NCBI GenBank assembly: GCA_022820825.1
Contig: JAJEEU010000009.1
Span: forward strand, 21,851-85,850
Source of the DNA: Vicinamibacteria bacterium
GTDB lineage: Bacteria > Acidobacteriota > Vicinamibacteria > Vicinamibacterales > UBA8438
Length of the DNA: 64,000 nt
Reading direction: 5' to 3'
The translations under genes and the position numbers were made by a program. A model generated the notes under the pieces. That model saw only the letters and a list, made by a program, of their open reading frames with translations. It was not told the DNA's origin and did not search any database. How positions within the stretch are numbered: the first letter of the stretch is position 1; each line of letters opens with the position of its first letter. Shown one piece after another: positions 28,601 through 37,930 of this stretch.

Positions 28601-29173
28601 ATGGATGCCAACGGGGAAACGGCGCCCGCCCTCGCTCCCTCGCTGCTGGTCTCGATGCCGCAGTTGCACGACCCGAACTTCGAGCGCAGCGTCATCCTGC
28701 TCTGCGAGCACGGCGAGCACGGCGCCTTCGGTCTCGTCCTCAACCGGCGCACCAGCACGCCCGCCTCGTCCGTCGTACGGCTGTCGCCGCCGCTCTCGGC
28801 CGACTGCGGACTGGAGCTCTGGATCGGCGGACCGGTGGAGCCGGACCGCGGCTGGATCCTGACCGGCTCTCAGCCCCAGGACATCGAAGCCATCCGCGTG
28901 TGCGACGGGATCTTCCTGTCGACGTCTCCGGTGCTGCTGCGCCGCCTGATCGAGGGACCGCTGCAACCGCGCACGCGGCTGCTCACCGGCTACGCCGGCT
29001 GGGGCGCCGGCCAGCTCGACGCCGAGCTGGCCGCCTCGGCCTGGCTGCACTCCGACGTCGACCTCGACATCGTGTTCGACACGCGCGCGGACGACATGTG
29101 GGAGGCGGTCATCCGCCGCATGGGCGCCGACCCGACGCTGCTCCAGGCGGGCGGCGGCGGCGTGGTGCACTAG
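28601..29173 (+). CDS. YqgE/AlgH family protein
   Basis: 190 residues matching the YqgE/AlgH family throughout: LLVSMPQLHDPNFERSVILL at the start, then HGAFGLVLNRRTS, the IGGPV loop, RLLTGYAGWGAGQLDAEL and a final DMWEAVIRRMG. The family is conserved and its role is unclear (AlgH affects alginate regulation in Pseudomonas). ATG 28601 is 3 bases after the esterase stop, so the two are probably co-transcribed. Confidence 0.93.
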   Translation: MDANGETAPALAPSLLVSMPQLHDPNFERSVILLCEHGEHGAFGLVLNRRTSTPASSVVRLSPPLSADCGLELWIGGPVEPDRGWILTGSQPQDIEAIRVCDGIFLSTSPVLLRRLIEGPLQPRTRLLTGYAGWGAGQLDAELAASAWLHSDVDLDIVFDTRADDMWEAVIRRMGADPTLLQAGGGGVVH

Positions 29174-29185
29174 GCGGGACGGGCG

Positions 29186-29839
29186 TCATGCACTCGCCGT
29201 CCGGCGGCGGCACAACAGCATGGTCCAGGGCAGCGGCGCGCACTGATCGACGATGTCGAATCCGGGCAGCCCGGCCGCGACGAAACGGACGAAACCCCGC
29301 CGCGACCAGTGCTGCACGTGGCCGGGAGTATTTCCCAGGTCGCGCAGGTAGGCCCCGCGCAGCACGTTCAGGGTGCGCCACAGCGGTTCGCGCGGCACGC
29401 TGAGGATCAGGTGGCGCCCGGCGACCGCCGCCAGCCGGGCCAGCGCGGCGCGCGGGTCCTGCAGGTGCTCCAGCACCTCGCAGCAGACGACCAGGTCCGC
29501 GTGGTCGTCGGCTTCCGACAGGTCGTACACGCTCCGCACGGCGAACATCCCGGGATCCAGGCCCGCACCGCGCGCGTTCGCGCGGGCGAGGTCGATGACG
29601 GTGGCCGCGAAATCCGTGCCGCGGTACGGCACGCCGCGCCGCGCCCAGCGCAGCGCCCAGTACCCCTCGCCGCAGCCCACCTCATGTATGGACGCCGGCG
29701 CGGCGCGGTCGACGTAGCGCTCCAGGCGATCGGTGAAGCCGCGCATGATGCGCCGCACCACCGGATTGGCCGAGCCGTACTTGTCCCAGGCATTGCCGCA
29801 GACGATGCCGCCTTCGGTCCGGCCGCCGGATATCTGCAT
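29186..29839 (-). CDS. Class I SAM-dependent methyltransferase (surface glycan cluster)
   Basis: 217 residues. SAM-binding motif I is IHEVGCGEGYWALRWA, with TDFAATVIDLARANA as motif II region and DLVVCCEVLEHLQDP as the post-I motif. The end (RRGFVRFVAAGLPGF) is usual for methyltransferases of cell-surface polysaccharide clusters. It lies last in the leftward cluster, 32 bases after the GT2 gene, and probably methylates a sugar or lipid-linked intermediate. Substrate unknown. Its 3' end is convergent with yqgE. Confidence 0.87.
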   Translation of the reverse strand: MQISGGRTEGGIVCGNAWDKYGSANPVVRRIMRGFTDRLERYVDRAAPASIHEVGCGEGYWALRWARRGVPYRGTDFAATVIDLARANARGAGLDPGMFAVRSVYDLSEADDHADLVVCCEVLEHLQDPRAALARLAAVAGRHLILSVPREPLWRTLNVLRGAYLRDLGNTPGHVQHWSRRGFVRFVAAGLPGFDIVDQCAPLPWTMLLCRRRTASA

Positions 29840-29871
29840 CGCTCGCTCGGCCCGGGCGGCGGATCGGGGCG

Positions 29872-30810
29872 CTACCGCCCGCCGGCGGACCGCATCCTGT
29901 AGAGCAGATCCTCCATCAGCTTGCGGTTGGCCGCCAGCAGATCGGCAATGAAGGCTACCAGGAACAACTGGAAGCCGGCGCCCATCAGCAGCGTCGCCAG
30001 GATCAGGCTCTGCACGTGGCCGTCGCCGTCGCCGCGCAGGTAGAACGCCAGGAACCGGACGCCGATGGCGAACCCGGCCAGGAACGTGAGCGCGGCGAGC
30101 GACGAAAAGAAGCGGAACGGGCGGTAGATGACGAACACGCGGACGATGGTGACCACGCTGCGTGCGATGTAGTACCAGACGCTCGATACGAGGTGGGACG
30201 GCCGCAGGTCCTCGTTCACGCCGACCGGCACGGAGGTGATGGCGATGTGCTTCTGCCCGGCCTGAATGATCGTCTCCAGCGTGTACGTGTAGTCGTTGAA
30301 CACGGCGATCTGCTGCGCGGCGCCGCGGCTGATGGCGCGGAAGCCGCTCGGCGCGTCCGGGATGCTGGTGTTGCTGGCGATCCGCACGACCCAGCTCCCG
30401 AGCTTCTGCAGCATCTTCTTCAGCGGCGAGAAGTGGCGGATGACCTGGATGGGCCGCTCGCCCACGACTATTTCCGCCGTGCCGTCGAGGATGGGCGCCA
30501 CCAGCGCCGGGATGTCGCCCGCGTCGTACTGGTTGTCGGCGTCCGTGTTGACGATGACGTCGGCGCCGCGCTGCAGGCAGGCGTTGAGGCCGGTCATGAA
30601 CGCCCGCGCCAGGCCCTGGTTCGAGGTGTGCCGGACGACGTGGTCGGCGCCCTTCTCCAGCGCCACCCGCCGCGTTCCATCCGTGCTGCCGTCGTCGACG
30701 ACCAGCCACTCGACCGTGTCGAAACCGGGCACCTCCCGCGGCAGGTCGGCCAGGGTGGCGCCCAGCGTCTCCGCCTCGTTGTAGCAGGGGATCTGAACGA
30801 TGAGCTTCAA
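29872..30810 (-). CDS. GT2 glycosyltransferase, dolichol-phosphate-mannose-synthase-like
   Basis: 312 residues from TTG 30810, which has AGGAG at a 6-base spacing; the frame is open further upstream, but inside the previous gene. The GT-A fold is seen in LIVQIPCYNEAETLG, WLVVDDGSTDGT and the metal-binding DADNQYD. Two C-terminal membrane segments (about FFSSLAALTFLAGFAIGVRF and LILATLLMGAGFQLFLVAFI) anchor it. It probably makes a polyprenyl-phosphate sugar, which the GT-C enzyme upstream could use as donor. It starts 2 bases after that gene's stop. Confidence 0.9.
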   Translation of the reverse strand: MKLIVQIPCYNEAETLGATLADLPREVPGFDTVEWLVVDDGSTDGTRRVALEKGADHVVRHTSNQGLARAFMTGLNACLQRGADVIVNTDADNQYDAGDIPALVAPILDGTAEIVVGERPIQVIRHFSPLKKMLQKLGSWVVRIASNTSIPDAPSGFRAISRGAAQQIAVFNDYTYTLETIIQAGQKHIAITSVPVGVNEDLRPSHLVSSVWYYIARSVVTIVRVFVIYRPFRFFSSLAALTFLAGFAIGVRFLAFYLRGDGDGHVQSLILATLLMGAGFQLFLVAFIADLLAANRKLMEDLLYRMRSAGGR

Positions 30811-30812
30811 CG

Positions 30813-33350
30813 CTACTCCTGTGCGAACCGGAATCCGATGTTGTGCAGACCGATGCCGAGCGTGCGGCCGTCCTCCGAGCCGCGGACCTCGCGCGGCGAG
30901 CGCGCGCCGTCGACGTTCAGGAGAACCGTACACGCGTCGCCGTCAGCCGGGCAGTCCAGGCCGATTTCGTGGACCGCGATCGCGCCGCCGTCAAATACGA
31001 TCTCCTGCTCCACGGCGCCGGAGCGGACCGTCAGCGTCACCGGGTGGTCCGGCGACGCGGCGTACGGCCGCAGCTCCATCAGCAGCACTGCCGGCCAGCG
31101 CCCGCCGTCGAACCAGCGCTTCGAAAGCTCCAGCGTCGGGGCGCCGCCGGACCACACGTGCCGTTGCTCCAGGTTGTGCCAGCCCGCACCGAGGATTCTC
31201 GGGGCGTCGACGTATCCGCGCCGCGTGGGGTACATGCGTCCGGCCTCGAACGTGAATCCACGGTCCGGGGATGCGCACACCGCAGGCCGTTTGTACAGGT
31301 ACAGGTCCTGACTCCAGAAGCTCTCGTCGGCCGTCACGGGGATTGTCGGGGCGTTGTCCATTCTGGTGTCCCAGTAGGAAAACGTGGCGGCCGGCTCGAG
31401 GCACTCGTGACCGCTCGGCCGCCTGCCGAGCATCCACACGCCGGGGCCGCTGACGCCGTCGAACCCCGCGACGATTGCGTCCAGATCGTCCGACTCGAAC
31501 GGGAATACGCGCTTGCCGAAGTAGTAGGTCAGCGGCGTCTGCAGTCGCGCGTAGCCCTCCCAGTTGCGTTTGCCGCCCCAGCCGTCGACGTCCAGCAGCA
31601 ACAGGCCGTCCCCGACGGCGTCCGCAATCCTGCTCATGACGGCGTACGGCCGCACGCCCTCGCGCACCGGCATCTGCTGCAGAACGTAGTACAGGTGGAA
31701 CGGAATCGTCAGCGCGATCGCTGCCGCGCCCAGCACGCGAAAACGCCGCGCCGTTGCGAGGAACGTCACTGCCACGGCGATGGCGATGCCGTACGGCACG
31801 ACCTCGCTGACCAGGTAACGGGCGTAGTAGTAGTGCTGGTAGATGACCGGGACGTTGACCGCGAAATTGGCGAACAAGCAGACCGCGAGGAACACGTACA
31901 GCAGCACCACCGGCCATTGGCGGGGGGCGCGATGCACCCCGGCGATCGCGACCAGCGCGAGCAGCGGCGAGGTGTACAGCAGCCAGCCGACCGCGCCCGT
32001 CTGCCAGAAGATCGGCGCACCCGCACCCACGATGCCGAACCGCGTGTAGTGAGGAACGTAGGCGTAGCGGTCGGTGAACCCGATGACGTAGGCCTCGTAG
32101 AGGCTCCCGGCCACGCCCAGCGCAATTGCCGCGCCGGCAAGTCCGAGCCACAAGCCCGGCCGCGCGGCGAATGCCAGCCGGCTGCGCGCAACTTCGCTGC
32201 GCACCGCGAACGGCAGGATCGCCCCGCCCGCCAGCGTTCCCAGCGAGACAACCGCCAGGATCTCCTTCCAGTACGTCCCGAGCAGGCCCGCGAACCGCCA
32301 CCCGTATATCACCGGGGAATAGACGGGAGAGTAGTACAGGCCGTACAGCACGGAGACCGCATACAGCCCCGCGACGAGGCCGCCGTACCCGATGACCTGG
32401 CGGGTGTACGCCGGCCGCTGCTGCGTGGTCCACCAGAGGCCCAGACCGTAAACCAGCAACAGCAGCGGCAGGTACAGGAACCCGGTGATGCGCACGAAGA
32501 ACACCAGCGCAAGGGAGAGCGCGGACAGCGCCCCCAGCGCCGCCGTGGACGCTGGCGGCGCCGCCCGTTGCACGCCGCGCGCCGCCCTTGCCAGGTAGTA
32601 GAACCCGATGGCGGAGAACGCCAGCGCCACGATCTCCGTGACGTGCAGCCGGCTGAAGAAGACGTGCAGGGGATTCACCGCCAGCAGCAACCCGGCCACC
32701 AGCGCCGCGGCGCGCGCGCCGGTGATCTCGAGCACGAGCAGACAGATCCCGGCGATGCTCAGCAGGCTGAAGAAGGTCAGCGCGTAGAACCGCGCGCCGT
32801 CGCCGAACAGGTCGGCGAACGTCGCCATCCACAGCGGGTGGAGATGGTAGAACTGGAAGACGTAGTCGCCCTCTGACTGCGACCAGTAGACGCCGGGCTG
32901 CACATGGTAGCCGAAGCCGCGGCGCTCCGGGAGCACCTCGTCGTAGATTTCCCGCAGGCGTTGGTCGGGCAGCGTCGCAGGCAACGGGTCGTCGACGAAC
33001 ACCGAGCCTTCCCGCTGCAGGTGGGCCGACATGCTGACGTAGACCCCCTGGTCCTGTCCGCCGTGCATGGGCAGGAACGGCTCCGCCCGAAACAGCAGCG
33101 CGGCCAGCAGGACCACGAGAATCACCGGAAAGACGGGCTTGCCCGCGGAAGCGTGCTCCGGATCGAACGTGGCGGGCAGGAAATGGCGGCCGGCCGTTGC
33201 GAGCAACAGGCCCGCGACGGCCGCGAGCCTCCCGTCGAACGCGTCAAGCGCGAGCAGGGCTACGGACGCGTACGAAATGCAGACGACGGACAGGACGAGG
33301 AAATCGAAGATCCGAAAGAACGTCAAGTCCGCGGGCTGCTGACGCTCCAC
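30813..33350 (-). CDS. GT-C type membrane glycosyltransferase with C-terminal beta-sandwich
   Basis: 845 residues with about 12 membrane segments in the first ~560. The first periplasmic loop has GGQDQGVYVSMSAHL, the acidic-motif position of PMT/ArnT-like GT-C enzymes. GAGAPIFWQTGAVGWLLYT and the following helices complete the membrane part. The soluble C-terminus (about 600-845) ends with a beta-sandwich containing RTLGIGLHNIGF. It resembles the end of the neighbouring sulfatase-fold protein (TRELGVAVGRIEL). Role: transfer of a sugar from polyprenyl phosphate onto a surface glycan. It lies 9 bases after the sulfatase-fold gene. Confidence 0.82.
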   Translation of the reverse strand: MERQQPADLTFFRIFDFLVLSVVCISYASVALLALDAFDGRLAAVAGLLLATAGRHFLPATFDPEHASAGKPVFPVILVVLLAALLFRAEPFLPMHGGQDQGVYVSMSAHLQREGSVFVDDPLPATLPDQRLREIYDEVLPERRGFGYHVQPGVYWSQSEGDYVFQFYHLHPLWMATFADLFGDGARFYALTFFSLLSIAGICLLVLEITGARAAALVAGLLLAVNPLHVFFSRLHVTEIVALAFSAIGFYYLARAARGVQRAAPPASTAALGALSALSLALVFFVRITGFLYLPLLLLVYGLGLWWTTQQRPAYTRQVIGYGGLVAGLYAVSVLYGLYYSPVYSPVIYGWRFAGLLGTYWKEILAVVSLGTLAGGAILPFAVRSEVARSRLAFAARPGLWLGLAGAAIALGVAGSLYEAYVIGFTDRYAYVPHYTRFGIVGAGAPIFWQTGAVGWLLYTSPLLALVAIAGVHRAPRQWPVVLLYVFLAVCLFANFAVNVPVIYQHYYYARYLVSEVVPYGIAIAVAVTFLATARRFRVLGAAAIALTIPFHLYYVLQQMPVREGVRPYAVMSRIADAVGDGLLLLDVDGWGGKRNWEGYARLQTPLTYYFGKRVFPFESDDLDAIVAGFDGVSGPGVWMLGRRPSGHECLEPAATFSYWDTRMDNAPTIPVTADESFWSQDLYLYKRPAVCASPDRGFTFEAGRMYPTRRGYVDAPRILGAGWHNLEQRHVWSGGAPTLELSKRWFDGGRWPAVLLMELRPYAASPDHPVTLTVRSGAVEQEIVFDGGAIAVHEIGLDCPADGDACTVLLNVDGARSPREVRGSEDGRTLGIGLHNIGFRFAQE

Positions 33351-33359
33351 GCTCGTAGT

Positions 33360-36197
33360 CTATGGTGCGGGACTCTCGGTGCGCAGCTCGATCCGGCCGA
33401 CTGCGACGCCCAGCTCACGGGTGTCGCGGGTGCCCGGAACGTGTGTACCGCTCAGCAACGTGATTTCGAGCTCCGGCGGCGCCAGCGGGCAGTCTCCGAG
33501 ATCGAACGTGGCGTTCCAGCGTCGATTGATGGTGTCTTCGAAGAGCGTGCAGGCGTCGATGGCGACGGTGAGCTGCTTCGGCCCGCCGGTTATCAGGACT
33601 TCGACTGCAAGGGACGTCGGCAACCTCTCCGGATCGATCGGCACCACCAGCCGCGCGTCGCCGCGCGTCCAGCGGAAGGGTCTGGCTCCGGCCCACTCGG
33701 TGCCGAAGAAGCCGGAGATGCGTCCGCCAAGCATCCGTATCTGCTCGTCCCGAATGAGGTTGGGCGAGCCGGACGTGGCCGCATCGCCGCGGGTCGCCGC
33801 CAGGCTGATGGCGCCGTCGCCGCCATCCTCGCGAACCTCGAATACCTGCAGGGAGTTGTCGCCGGCGACGAGCTGGCGCGGATCGACGATTGCCTCCCAC
33901 GCCTCGCGCCGGCCGACCACGGGGAAGGCGTACGGGCGCGTCACCGCCGCGACCCGTCCGTTGAGTGCTATCGCCAGCACCGGCGGCGGCGCGCCGTCGG
34001 GGAGGCCGACGACCTGGCCCGTGATGTGCGCGGGGACGAAGTCGGCATGCGGGTCCATGTCCCGCATCATCGGCAGCGCGTCCACGATCACCTCGAAATC
34101 CCCCGGCTGCGCCAGCGGCGCCGGCACGGCCGGACGGCCGATCAAGTCGCCGTAACGGCGGTCGGGAGTGGGAACGTCCAGCAGTTCACCGGCATCGAAC
34201 CACTCGAACTTGCGGGCGGCGCTCTCGATCAACGCAGCGCGGAGATCACCGGAAACTTCCATGCGCCGCCTTGCACCGTCGTAGAACATCACCTTCGACG
34301 GACGCGGGGCGTGCGCCGGATCGAGCACGTTGGAGCCGTCCGGTGACCACGGCAGGTCGACCCCGAGCTCGGCCGCCAGCGTCGGGATGATGTCGATTAC
34401 CTCGACGTTCGCGTCGACCACGGTTCCCCGGCGCTGCGCCGGGCGCTTGATGAACAGCGGCACGGCCGCGACGTCCGCAAACGAAGCCTCTGCCGGCTGC
34501 CGTATCGACTGCCCGGGCTGCAGGCTCAGGCCATGGTCCGCGGTGACCACGATAAGCGCGTCGTCGTAGCTGCCCACCTCGCGCAGTCGCGCCACGAGAC
34601 GGCCCAACAAGTTGTCGACATAGGCCACCTGCAGCAGGTAGCGGCGGTGGTTGAGCGCCGCGGCCCACCGATCTGCGTTCCACCGGCCCTCCCGCAGGCC
34701 GACCATATGCCGTTGAAACGTGAACTGTTGTCCCGTCGGCAGGTACAGAAACGGCTCGTGCGGCAACAGCGCGTGCAGGAAGTGCAGCATCGGCCGCGTG
34801 TCGGCGTCGATCGTCGCGATGAAGCGGTCGATGGTCACGCGCCGGTCGTCGAGCCGCGCCGTCCGCCAGCGGTCCCCGAACGTCTCGCTATCCTCGTCCG
34901 CTGCAAAGTCCTTCCAGTTCTGGTCCACCGGCGGCAGCCCGGAAGCCAGGTCGTCCGGCAACACGACCGCCAGGTACACGACCGCCAGATCGCCCATGAC
35001 GCCCCCGAGCCAGGCGCCCCACGCGGGGCGCTCGGGCGGGCAGAGCGCTTCCGGACAGAGATCGGTCAGCGGCTCCTCGACATGCAGCTCGTACTCGCCG
35101 CCCAACAGCGTGAACAGGTTGGCCGGATGCTCGGCGGCGATCGGCAGAAGACCTTGTGACGGGCGCATGCCTGTCAGCACGGCGGGCAGGGCGTACGTCG
35201 TCAGCCCCGCCGCCGCGGTCGCGTTGCGGAACCAGATGGCGTCGTCGGCGAGCGCCGCGAAGTTGGGGAAGGCCGCGCGGTCGATGTTGCCGTCCCCGTC
35301 GAGCAGCGCGGCGAGCTGGAACTGGTCGAATACGACGAACACCACGGGCGGCGTGTCGGCAAACGTGACGCCGTCGAGCACCGCCACATCGTCCGCCGGC
35401 GCCAGCAGGCGGCCCACACCCGGTGTGAAGAGAAACAGCGCCGGCACCACCAGCACGGCCGGGGCCAGAAACGTGGCGAACAGCCGCGCCGGCGCGAACC
35501 GGCGATATGCGACGGCTGCGGCGGTCCCGGCAAGCGCGGCGAGCGCGACCAGGGCGCCGCCGTCCGCGCCCGAGAACGGCTTGAGTGCCGCGAGCGCAAC
35601 CACGGCTGCCAGGCCGGCGATGACCGCCGCCGCGATGCGCCGGCGCCATTGCGGTCCGCCCACAAGACCGATGAGACGGACGAGGACCAGGCAAGCGGCC
35701 GGACCGCCGAGGCAGAGAACCGCCACCAGGGCCAGCAGATCGCCCGGCCGTGCGTCGTGGGCAATGAAGAATTCGGGACTGCGCCCTACGACGTCGAAGA
35801 TGGGCTGCGCGACGGCAAGGCACCAGAGGCCGGCGATGTGCAGCGCCTGGACGCGGCTCTCCGACGCGGTCTCCGGCGGCGCTTCGCTCGGCTGCGGCGG
35901 CGCGAATTGCAGCCAGCTCCGGACGCGCTCGTACACGGGACGCGGCGTAACGGCGCGCAGCCGACTCCCGGCGCGCTGGTATATCGCCGGCGCGGGAGCC
36001 AGGTAGTGCCGCACGCCGCAGATGAGGGTCAGTGCGATCAACGCCCGCCACGGCGAGGACATCGAGAACACCTCGCCGATGCGAATGCCGCCGAAGGCGA
36101 TCACGTACGACGCCGTCAGGGCGAGCACGACCGTCAGGCCGTCAGCCGCGCGCGCCCAGCCGGGCAGGGCAGGACCCGAATCGTTCGACCGGTTCAT
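33360..36197 (-). CDS. Membrane-anchored alkaline-phosphatase/sulfatase-fold protein
   Basis: 945 residues. The N-terminal ~270 residues hold about six membrane helices. The alkaline-phosphatase-superfamily domain follows, with VVFVVFDQF (first metal Asp), GLTTYALPAVLTG, and VVTADHGLSL (second metal site). The nucleophile position is Thr (TTYALP) and not the Cys/Ser of sulfatases (CxPxR), so it resembles phosphoethanolamine or phosphoglycerol transferases. A beta-sandwich C-terminus (about 790-945) resembles that of the GT-C gene downstream. Overlaps the NoeA-like gene by 4 bases. Likely role: decoration of a surface glycan; reaction unproven. Confidence 0.8.
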   Translation of the reverse strand: MNRSNDSGPALPGWARAADGLTVVLALTASYVIAFGGIRIGEVFSMSSPWRALIALTLICGVRHYLAPAPAIYQRAGSRLRAVTPRPVYERVRSWLQFAPPQPSEAPPETASESRVQALHIAGLWCLAVAQPIFDVVGRSPEFFIAHDARPGDLLALVAVLCLGGPAACLVLVRLIGLVGGPQWRRRIAAAVIAGLAAVVALAALKPFSGADGGALVALAALAGTAAAVAYRRFAPARLFATFLAPAVLVVPALFLFTPGVGRLLAPADDVAVLDGVTFADTPPVVFVVFDQFQLAALLDGDGNIDRAAFPNFAALADDAIWFRNATAAAGLTTYALPAVLTGMRPSQGLLPIAAEHPANLFTLLGGEYELHVEEPLTDLCPEALCPPERPAWGAWLGGVMGDLAVVYLAVVLPDDLASGLPPVDQNWKDFAADEDSETFGDRWRTARLDDRRVTIDRFIATIDADTRPMLHFLHALLPHEPFLYLPTGQQFTFQRHMVGLREGRWNADRWAAALNHRRYLLQVAYVDNLLGRLVARLREVGSYDDALIVVTADHGLSLQPGQSIRQPAEASFADVAAVPLFIKRPAQRRGTVVDANVEVIDIIPTLAAELGVDLPWSPDGSNVLDPAHAPRPSKVMFYDGARRRMEVSGDLRAALIESAARKFEWFDAGELLDVPTPDRRYGDLIGRPAVPAPLAQPGDFEVIVDALPMMRDMDPHADFVPAHITGQVVGLPDGAPPPVLAIALNGRVAAVTRPYAFPVVGRREAWEAIVDPRQLVAGDNSLQVFEVREDGGDGAISLAATRGDAATSGSPNLIRDEQIRMLGGRISGFFGTEWAGARPFRWTRGDARLVVPIDPERLPTSLAVEVLITGGPKQLTVAIDACTLFEDTINRRWNATFDLGDCPLAPPELEITLLSGTHVPGTRDTRELGVAVGRIELRTESPAP

Positions 36198-37609
36198 CGG
36201 GATGTCGGCCGGCAGTGGTACAGCGTGCGGGTACCTGAAGCCAGCGTTTCGTGGGTGACGGCGCCGAAGTGACGCTCCACCGCCGCGCTGACGGCGGCGC
36301 TGGAATATTCGAATTCCTGGTCCCGGCGGTTGCGCAGCAGGCGCTCCACCATCGGATCCTCAGGTCCGACGAACTCCAGGATGACCTCGCCCCCGAACTG
36401 CGCGAGCCAGGCCACGAAGTCGTCCAGCGGGATGTTCCGGCCGATGACCAGGTGGTGAATCAGCGCCAGGCACAGGATGAGCGCCGGCCGGCCGCGGTCG
36501 CCCAGCGGCAGGCGCTCGCGGCCGCGCCACCCCAGACCCGGCGACGGATCGGCCAGGTCGGCGAGGACCGGCAGGACGTTCGCCGGCCCGTCCGCCTTGA
36601 GCGCCTGGTACAGCCGCTCGATGACCAGGTGATCCGCGTCCAGCGCGAGCACGTACTCCGCATGTCCGGCAGCCATGCGGGAGTAGTTGCCGGTGTTGCA
36701 GCCGATGTCCCAGACGAGGGGCCAGCGCCGGCTGCCCAGTACCCGGCCGACGAACTCCGTCTTGCGGCGCAGGTCGGCGTCGTCGTACGAGTGCTCGCGC
36801 TGGTACTCGGACCAGGTCGAGCGCCCGGCGTCCCACCGCAGCCGCTCGACGATCCGCCGCAGCCGGTCGATGTTGTGCTTGATGAGCGCCGCGCCGAAGC
36901 CGGCGGCGCGCAACTCCTGCCGTACGTTCCCCGGCGCATCGTCGTAGCGCGCCTGCGCCTTCGCCTGCAGATAGACGTGCGCCAGCACGCCGCGCCGCAG
37001 GAGGTCGCGGCCGGACAGCAGGGCGTTGCACTGCTCGGCGGTAATGCCTTCCAGGCTGCCCCGCAGCCAGGGGTGGAACGGCACGTTGCGATACGCCTGG
37101 AGCAGCAGCGGATAGAAGAACGTCTCGCAGAACTGCCGGTAGCCGGCCCACGGCTCACCCGCCGCGTACGGAGTGAACGACCCGATGTCGATGAACGTGG
37201 GCTGCGCGCCGAGCCACTGGACGTTGAATGGAGTCGCGTCCTTGAGAGTCATCTCCTCGTCGAGCGCCGCGCGCGTCACGTCGAGCTGCAGCAGCGCGGC
37301 GTCCTTGAGCATGCCGAAGGACCACTCGTACGGGTAGGACACGAACGGCAGGCGCTCGTGCTCCAGGACGGCGGCCCAGCGGTCGTCCAGCGCCGGCAAC
37401 GCCGCGGGATCCGTAACATGCCGCGTCGGGATCACGCGGCGCGCGGCGGCGAATCGCCGGTAGAACGCGGTCCCGGCAAGCTGCTCCCAGTCGGCAAGGG
37501 CGCGGGCCGACAGGCACCTGTAGACCGACCCGTTGTGGTGGAAGACCCGGGTGTCGGGGTCGCGGAAGGAACCGGCGTCGAACCGGACGGCTGGTGTGTC
37601 GACGGTCAT
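36194..37609 (-). CDS. NoeA-like class I SAM methyltransferase
   Basis: 471 residues. The N-terminal half matches the nodulation-protein NoeA-like family, for example LKDATPFNVQWLGAQPTFID and HPWLRGSLEGI. The C-terminal half has the SAM motif LVWDIGCNTGNYSRMAAGH and LALDADHLVIERLY. Such proteins are common in surface-glycan clusters and may methylate a sugar or lipid carrier. It overlaps the sulfatase-fold gene by 4 bases and so belongs to the same transcript. Confidence 0.88.
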   Translation of the reverse strand: MTVDTPAVRFDAGSFRDPDTRVFHHNGSVYRCLSARALADWEQLAGTAFYRRFAAARRVIPTRHVTDPAALPALDDRWAAVLEHERLPFVSYPYEWSFGMLKDAALLQLDVTRAALDEEMTLKDATPFNVQWLGAQPTFIDIGSFTPYAAGEPWAGYRQFCETFFYPLLLQAYRNVPFHPWLRGSLEGITAEQCNALLSGRDLLRRGVLAHVYLQAKAQARYDDAPGNVRQELRAAGFGAALIKHNIDRLRRIVERLRWDAGRSTWSEYQREHSYDDADLRRKTEFVGRVLGSRRWPLVWDIGCNTGNYSRMAAGHAEYVLALDADHLVIERLYQALKADGPANVLPVLADLADPSPGLGWRGRERLPLGDRGRPALILCLALIHHLVIGRNIPLDDFVAWLAQFGGEVILEFVGPEDPMVERLLRNRRDQEFEYSSAAVSAAVERHFGAVTHETLASGTRTLYHCRPTSR

Positions 37610-37666
37610 CGGCGGCGCGGATCGTGCCGGGGCGCGGAGGCGGCACGCCTGTGCGGCGGCCGTGAT

Positions 37667-37894
37667 CTAGCGTTTCGATCCTTGCGGCTTGCCGCGGAAT
37701 ACAGCCGTCAGACGGTGCCAGTAGAGCTTCGCGATGACACCCACGGCCGCCACGCCGCCCAGCAGCGCCTGGAGCAGCATGCTCCCCGTCCCCGGATCCA
37801 GATAGGCGGCTGCCGGCCTCTCCAGCACCACGAGCGCGGCAACGACGAACATTGCAGAACGAAGCATGACCCGCCAGTGTAACAGAACCTTCAT
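37667..37894 (-). CDS. Small membrane protein of glycan cluster (YLDPGTGS family)
   Basis: About 75 residues. A signal or first helix (MLRSAMFVVAALVVLERPAAA) is followed by YLDPGTGSMLLQALLGGVAA and a second helix, then a basic tail (HRLTAVFRGKPQGSKR). Proteins with this conserved YLDPGTGS motif are often found next to sulfatase-fold and NoeA-like genes. Function unknown. The start could also be GTG 37903 or ATG 37867. It leads the leftward glycan cluster. Confidence 0.8.
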   Translation of the reverse strand: MKVLLHWRVMLRSAMFVVAALVVLERPAAAYLDPGTGSMLLQALLGGVAAVGVIAKLYWHRLTAVFRGKPQGSKR

Positions 37895-37930
37895 GCGCCG
37901 CACGCACCGCCCGCGCGCGGCGGCTCGAAT

